Assembly: GCA_902583715.1 (NCBI GenBank)
Contig: CACHXC010000013.1
Coordinates: forward strand, 1-45,100
Length of the DNA stretch: 45,100 bases
Direction: 5' to 3'
From: an uncultured SAR116 cluster alpha proteobacterium
GTDB taxonomy: Bacteria > Pseudomonadota > Alphaproteobacteria > Puniceispirillales > Puniceispirillaceae
Below are positions 40,908 to 45,100 of this stretch, piece after piece. The notes beneath the pieces were generated by a model that was not told where the DNA came from, did not search any database, and saw nothing but the letters and a program-made list of their open reading frames with translations. A program made the translations under genes and the position numbers. Every line of letters starts with the position of its first letter. Position 1 is the first letter of the stretch.

Positions 40908-41300
40908 TTAATTCAAATCAATGGCATGCGCCTTTAAATCATCTAAATTACAGACGGCAAGGCTAGCCTGATTGGTGGAAGCAAGGCGTATTTTTGGTGC
41001 ATTACCGGCTTGCCGCGCCTGTTCCCAGCGGGCCGCACATAAACACCATTGGTCTCCCGCTTTTAACCCGACAAATCCGAATTCTGGCCGCGGCGTTGAT
41101 AAATCATTACCAGCGGCCTTACTAAATTCGAGAAACTCTTCGGTCATGATCGCGCATACGGTATGCAACCCCTGATCAAGCGGCCCGGTGTTACAACAGC
41201 CATCTCGAAAAAATCCAGTGACCGGATCATGGGAACAGCTGGCAAGTGGACCGCCTAAAACATTGAGCTGCGCTTCAGAGCGGCGTTGGCTTCCATCCAT
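40908..41300 (-). CDS. DUF2237 family protein
   Basis: A 130-residue protein matching DUF2237 (COG3651): NVLGGPLASCSHDPVTGFFR, GCCNTGPLDQGLHTVCA, TEEFLEFSKAAGNDLSTPRP and GDQWCLCAARWEQA. The many conserved cysteines suggest metal or redox chemistry, but the function is unknown. The start at 41300 has AGGGAGG six bases upstream, within the 3' end of the acyltransferase gene. Confidence 0.9.
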   Translation of the reverse strand: MDGSQRRSEAQLNVLGGPLASCSHDPVTGFFRDGCCNTGPLDQGLHTVCAIMTEEFLEFSKAAGNDLSTPRPEFGFVGLKAGDQWCLCAARWEQARQAGNAPKIRLASTNQASLAVCNLDDLKAHAIDLN

Positions 41301-41316
41301 CGTCAGCCTCCCTTGG

Positions 41317-42039
41317 CTACCGCCGGTCATTATTTGGCGGTGACGCCTCTATCACGGCCATTTTGCTTTCAATTTGTGTTTCCAGCTTGGCCATGAATTG
41401 TTTGCGGGTCAAGCCTGGTTGGATGGGATCGAGAAAGTGGATATCTATGGTGCCCGGATACTTCAGCCAGCTGTTGCGTGGCCACAAATGACCCGAATTC
41501 AACGCCACCGGCACCACCGGCAGTCCGGTGGCTTCATACAGGGCAAACACGCCAATCTCATAGGGTTTTCTGGTTCCCGGCGGCACCCGTGTACCTTGCG
41601 GGAATATCAGCATAGAGCGTCCCTGCTCGGCCAGTTTGAGCGCCGCTTCACGCATTTTGCGCAATGCCCGCATCCCGTCTGCGCGATTGACCGGAATACA
41701 GCCTGTCTTGATGAAAAACAGGCCAACGACCGGCAAACGCAACAATTCGACTTTTAATACAAAGGCCGGGGCATGAAGCAACCAACTCAAGATAATGGTT
41801 TCCCAAGCTGACTGATGTTTGACCGCGTAAATCACCTGCTTTTCCAGATGCCGGTCACCATAATCCCGCTGACGAATGCCAACAATATAAAGCTGTTTAT
41901 GCGCCATCCACCCCCAGAACCGGGCAATATAACGCGCCAGAAACGGTGGCAACAACAGCAATGGCCCCATCACCAGAACCAAAATGGCGGTGCCGATATA
42001 AAAGACACTGTTAAAAATAAATGATCTGATATAAACCAT
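41317..42039 (-). CDS. plsC: 1-acyl-sn-glycerol-3-phosphate acyltransferase (PlsC family)
   Basis: PlsC adds the second acyl chain to lysophosphatidic acid at the membrane. This 240-residue protein has an N-terminal membrane helix (SVFYIGTAILVLVMGPLLLL), the HxxxxE form of motif I (KHQSAWETI, instead of HxxxxD), motif III IFPQGTRVPPG and motif IV VVPVALNSG. It is followed by the DUF2237 gene with little gap. Confidence 0.9.
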   Translation of the reverse strand: MVYIRSFIFNSVFYIGTAILVLVMGPLLLLPPFLARYIARFWGWMAHKQLYIVGIRQRDYGDRHLEKQVIYAVKHQSAWETIILSWLLHAPAFVLKVELLRLPVVGLFFIKTGCIPVNRADGMRALRKMREAALKLAEQGRSMLIFPQGTRVPPGTRKPYEIGVFALYEATGLPVVPVALNSGHLWPRNSWLKYPGTIDIHFLDPIQPGLTRKQFMAKLETQIESKMAVIEASPPNNDRR

Positions 42040-42149
42040 TGGGCCAAGCTAGGCAGAAATGCGGCCCGCTTCAATAGGCGATTTAGCAAAGCCGCTATGA
42101 AACGTTGCGTTTACTATGCGAACAGCTCCACCAACCCACGGCAGTGTTT

Positions 42150-42494
42150 ATGACGAATGAACAGATAGATTGGCACCACCGGGCCAGCATGGCGCTAGAT
42201 AGCGCGATCACCAGCCGCCATCTGATCACTTATAATGATCTGGCAGATGCCGCCCAAATTCCTGCCCCACATCGGATTCATAAATTAACCATGTGGCTGG
42301 AATCATTAATCTATGAAGACCACAAATCAGCCAAACCATTGCGCGCAGCATGGGTCGTATCACGCCAGCGAGGACAAATCCCAGCGCCGGGTTTTTTCAT
42401 AAAATGCTATGAAATCGGCCTGTATGACGGCCCCGTTAACGGCCCGCAAGCAGCAGGATTTCATCAAAAGCTGTTAGCCCACCATCCCGGTTAA
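42150..42494 (+). CDS. Conserved hypothetical protein
   Basis: A 114-residue protein (MTNEQIDWHHRASMALDSAI at the start). The segments ITYNDLADAAQIPAPHRIHK, LTMWLESLIYEDHKS and AWVVSRQRGQIPAPGFFIKC look like a conserved alphaproteobacterial family with a helix-turn-helix-like middle. Its function is unknown. The start is uncertain; an in-frame ATG 15 codons upstream is possible. Confidence 0.6.
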   Translation: MTNEQIDWHHRASMALDSAITSRHLITYNDLADAAQIPAPHRIHKLTMWLESLIYEDHKSAKPLRAAWVVSRQRGQIPAPGFFIKCYEIGLYDGPVNGPQAAGFHQKLLAHHPG

Positions 42495-42778
42495 TCCGGT
42501 GATTTCGCAATATAGAATGTAAAAATGCCAGCCTGTTCGCGGCTTGATAGCAACGCATGCCCGCCAGTATCGCAAAAATGTTCAAAATCGAGCGGTGCGG
42601 CCGGATCATCTGCGGTGACTTTGAGCACCGCCCGTGGTGCCATCTGGTTTATTTGCCGGCGCGCCTTTAACACTGGCAATGGGCATTTCGTGCCGGTCAA
42701 GTTCAGCTCCACATCAGCCGTCAAACCAGCGTCAGGGCTGTCGGTTTTAAATGGGTCACTTTGCATGGTCGTCATCAT
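42491..42778 (-). CDS. tusA: TusA family sulfurtransferase-like protein
   Basis: TusA-type proteins carry sulfur as a persulfide to tRNA thiolation, molybdopterin or sulfur oxidation. This 95-residue protein has the signature LNLTGTKCPLPVLKARRQIN with the active Cys in CPxP, then VLKVTADDPAAPLDFEHFCD and GHALLSS. A 30-residue N-terminal extension is less conserved. Its 3' end overlaps the convergent gene by four bases. The exact partner is not known. Confidence 0.85.
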   Translation of the reverse strand: MMTTMQSDPFKTDSPDAGLTADVELNLTGTKCPLPVLKARRQINQMAPRAVLKVTADDPAAPLDFEHFCDTGGHALLSSREQAGIFTFYIAKSPD

Positions 42779-42879
42779 AAATCCACCAGAGCGCAAATAC
42801 CAGCCCCTATCACAACGCTTTCTCGATTATCCAGCGGCAAAGACTTGCCTTTCGCGGTCAACCACCGCTAGAAAGGGCC

Positions 42880-43602
42880 ATGAGTATTTGGGGCATTATC
42901 ATTGGTGGCACGGCCGGGTTTGCGCTTGGCGGGCCAATCGGCGGTCTGCTTGGTGCTGTTGCCGGTCACGCTGTCGAAAAACGAATAGGACCAAACGGCA
43001 GTGACTCGCAGGCGACCAAACGTGTTGCCTTTACCGTTGCGGTGATTGCCCTATCGGCAAAAATGGCCAAAGCTGATGGCATTGTCAGCCGTGACGAAAT
43101 CGCCGCTTTTCGCGAGCGCGTTCACATCCCACCTAGCGAAGTAAAACAGGTTGGCAAATTTTGGGATTTGGCACGGCAAACACCTGCTGGATACGAAGAT
43201 TACGCCAATCAAGTGGCGCATTTGTTTCCCGCCAGAGCCCCTATTTTGGAACAGCTCCTGGATTTACTATTCCATATTGCCAAATCAGACGGCGACATAA
43301 CCGCGCCTGAACAAAATTATCTTCATCACGTGGCCAGAATTTTTGGTTTTGATGACAATGAGTTTGACCGTTTGCTTGCGATTCATCGTAGCAGTGGCCC
43401 ATCAGCGTATGAGATTTTGGGGGTCAGCGCTGATTGTGATAATCAAACCCTGGCCCGGCGCTGGAAAGAGCTGGTGCGGACGCACCACCCAGACAAACTG
43501 ATTGCTGATGGCATGCCCGAAGAATTTGTCGCCGCAGCAAACGACCGGCTGGCCCGCATTAACGCGGCCTATGATGCGCTGGCACGGCAAAGAGGCCTTT
43601 AA
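42880..43602 (+). CDS. TerB-DnaJ (DjlA-like) membrane co-chaperone
   Basis: A 240-residue protein in three parts: a glycine-rich N-terminal membrane segment (GGTAGFALGGPIGGLLGAVA, residues 9-28), a TerB-like helical domain (about 47-160, containing KMAKADGIVSRDEI and IAKSDGDITAPEQN), and a C-terminal J domain (about 173-240, YEILGVSADCDNQTLARRWK with HHPDKL). The HPD triad needed to stimulate DnaK is present. This is the layout of DjlA proteins. Confidence 0.88.
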   Translation: MSIWGIIIGGTAGFALGGPIGGLLGAVAGHAVEKRIGPNGSDSQATKRVAFTVAVIALSAKMAKADGIVSRDEIAAFRERVHIPPSEVKQVGKFWDLARQTPAGYEDYANQVAHLFPARAPILEQLLDLLFHIAKSDGDITAPEQNYLHHVARIFGFDDNEFDRLLAIHRSSGPSAYEILGVSADCDNQTLARRWKELVRTHHPDKLIADGMPEEFVAAANDRLARINAAYDALARQRGL

Positions 43603-43618
43603 GAGACGGATCGATTTT

Positions 43619-45100
43619 ATGCCACCGCCGCTTTTGACAATTGCCGATGCTGGCATCAATTTAGGGGACCAATGGCTGTTGCGCGGCGCTGATCTGGCGC
43701 TGCATGCTGGTGACAGGCTGGCCCTTGTTGGGCGCAACGGGGCCGGCAAGTCAAGTTTGATGAAACTGCTTGCTGGCCAGGGCGAAATGGACGAAGGCAC
43801 ATTATGGACCGCCCCCGGGTCCACGATCGCCTATCTGCCACAAGCCCCCAGCATTCCCACCGGCATGACATTGCGGGCCGTGGTCACCGCCGGCGTTGAC
43901 AATGCACACCTTGATAAAATTGCCTATAAAGCTGATGCCGTTCTGATGCGTATGGGACTTGATCCAATGCGGGTGAGCGATGGGCTTTCCGGTGGCGAGT
44001 CCCGCCGCGTATCGCTGGCCCGTGCACTCTATACCCAGCCTGACATTCTACTTCTTGATGAGCCCACCAACCATATGGATTTACCGACAATAGAATGGAT
44101 GGAAGAAATGCTGCGCCAGCACAAAGGGGCACTGTTGGTGGTCAGCCACGACCGGGCGTTTCTACGTAATCTTGGCACCGGTATTATCTGGTTACATGGG
44201 AGTAAATTACGGCGGCGTGACGGCCATTTTGATGAATTTGAGAGCTGGTCAGCAGGCATTTTGGCGGATGAAGCTGTTACCCTGCATAAGCTTGATCGTC
44301 AGATCGCCACTGAAACCAAATGGTCACGCGAGGGCATTTCAGCACGGCGCAAACGCAATCAGGGACGGCTTCGTGACCTTGACAGGTTGCGCAGTGAACG
44401 GGCTCAAGCTGGCGGCATCACGCAACGAAGCATTCGCATGGAAACGGGGCCGGCTGACGGCGGCGGACAGCTTGTTCTTGAAGCCATTGATCTAAGTGCC
44501 ACAGTGCCAGATGGCGAGACCGAACGTAGCCTGCTTCTTCATTTCAACTTGCTGATACGGCGCGGTGACCGCATTGGTATCGTTGGTCCCAACGGGGCGG
44601 GTAAATCAACATTGGTGCGGCTGTTATTGGGGTTGACCCCGGCTGACTCTGGCCGCATCAGAAAGGGATTTGGACTGAACCCAGCATATTTTGATCAACG
44701 CCGTGAAGCCCTTGACCGTGACGCAACGCCCTGGACGATTTTAACCACTAGCGGTAGTGATATGATCGAAGTAGCCGGACAAACCAGACATGTCACCAGC
44801 TATCTTCGTGATTTCATGTTTGATGATGCCAAGATGACCCAGCGTGTTTCAACCATGTCTGGCGGAGAACAAAACCGGTTGCTTCTCGCCAAACTATTTG
44901 CCCAAACCCATAATTTTCTTGTGCTTGACGAACCAACAAATGATCTGGATCTGGAAACGCTGGAATTATTACAGGAAGTCATTGCCGACTATGATGGCAC
45001 AGTTCTGATTGTTAGCCATGACCGTGATTTTCTGGACCGGACCGTGACCGCGGTTCTGGCGTTTGAGGGAGATGCCAAAATTGTTGCCCATGCTGGTGGC
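43619..45100 (+). CDS. ABC-F family ATPase, 3' end beyond the window
   Basis: A soluble protein with two ABC domains in one chain, the ABC-F type that acts on ribosomes. Domain 1 has Walker A GRNGAGKSS, signature LSGGESRRVSLARAL and Walker B ILLLDEPTNHMD. A linker rich in Arg and Lys follows (ARRKRNQGRLRDLDRLRSER). Domain 2 has GPNGAGKST, MSGGEQNRLLLAKL and LVLDEPTNDLD. It resembles Uup. About 494 codons are visible; the C-terminal end is cut off by the window edge. It starts 17 bases after the DjlA-like gene. Confidence 0.9.
   Translation, partial: MPPPLLTIADAGINLGDQWLLRGADLALHAGDRLALVGRNGAGKSSLMKLLAGQGEMDEGTLWTAPGSTIAYLPQAPSIPTGMTLRAVVTAGVDNAHLDKIAYKADAVLMRMGLDPMRVSDGLSGGESRRVSLARALYTQPDILLLDEPTNHMDLPTIEWMEEMLRQHKGALLVVSHDRAFLRNLGTGIIWLHGSKLRRRDGHFDEFESWSAGILADEAVTLHKLDRQIATETKWSREGISARRKRNQGRLRDLDRLRSERAQAGGITQRSIRMETGPADGGGQLVLEAIDLSATVPDGETERSLLLHFNLLIRRGDRIGIVGPNGAGKSTLVRLLLGLTPADSGRIRKGFGLNPAYFDQRREALDRDATPWTILTTSGSDMIEVAGQTRHVTSYLRDFMFDDAKMTQRVSTMSGGEQNRLLLAKLFAQTHNFLVLDEPTNDLDLETLELLQEVIADYDGTVLIVSHDRDFLDRTVTAVLAFEGDAKIVAHAGG

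Noticed and set aside
1-45100. CRISPR array or prophage structural genes
   Set aside because: No regularly spaced identical repeats with spacers and no capsid, tail, terminase or portal genes were seen.

Overview
The window looks like the chromosome of a free-living marine alphaproteobacterium, most likely of the SAR116 / Puniceispirillum type. That placement is an inference from gene order (secY-adk-rpsM with no rpmJ between), from alphaproteobacterial-style ribosomal proteins, and from genes for marine organosulfur compounds and osmolytes. No database search was possible.

Positions 1-16506 (minus strand) are core genome. A sigma70-like promoter drives tRNA-Tyr and tuf. These are followed by the full S10-spc-alpha ribosomal block (rpsJ to rplQ) with secY, adk and rpoA, a strong terminator, and then the 5' part of rarA. 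A hairpin separates tuf from rpsJ, and a near-consensus promoter lies between adk and rpsM. On the plus strand, rlmB and tRNA-Thr(TGT) follow.

Positions about 17670-34050, between tRNA-Thr and tRNA-Met(CAT), form a more AT-rich accessory region dominated by small, hypothetical and decayed genes. Its most striking part is 17723-20650: two divergent operons separated by two long hairpins. The left operon encodes four small proteins, one with a DUF5710-like domain. The right operon opens with an 18-residue leader peptide inside a hairpin that covers the next ribosome-binding site. It ends with an orphan single-chain polymerase whose motifs A, B and C resemble family A DNA polymerases and T7-type RNA polymerases. 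A decayed piece of a second such polymerase lies at 28834-29013. The rest of the region holds a secreted repeat protein behind a CRP-type promoter, a DUF411 protein, lipoproteins, a winged-helix regulator, and a palindrome shared by two divergent promoter regions. It also holds an FMO-like flavoenzyme with a SUMF1-domain protein, a remnant of a DddP-like DMSP lyase, two c-type cytochromes (one with a damaged haem motif), pseudoazurin, and choline-sulfatase between two similar GGTCAC-rich repeats.

Positions 34124-45100 return to ordinary chromosomal genes: an XRE regulator, an atypical SDR protein, a ComDE-like sulfopyruvate decarboxylase, a histidine phosphatase, a DUF3422 remnant, a secreted glutathione peroxidase, a small transcript for a 26-residue peptide, a homocysteine S-methyltransferase, DUF2237, a PlsC-type acyltransferase, a TusA-like protein, a TerB-DnaJ protein and an ABC-F ATPase cut by the window end. 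Choline-sulfate, DMSP and sulfopyruvate genes suggest use of organosulfur compounds and osmolytes, but they are scattered and partly decayed rather than forming one pathway.
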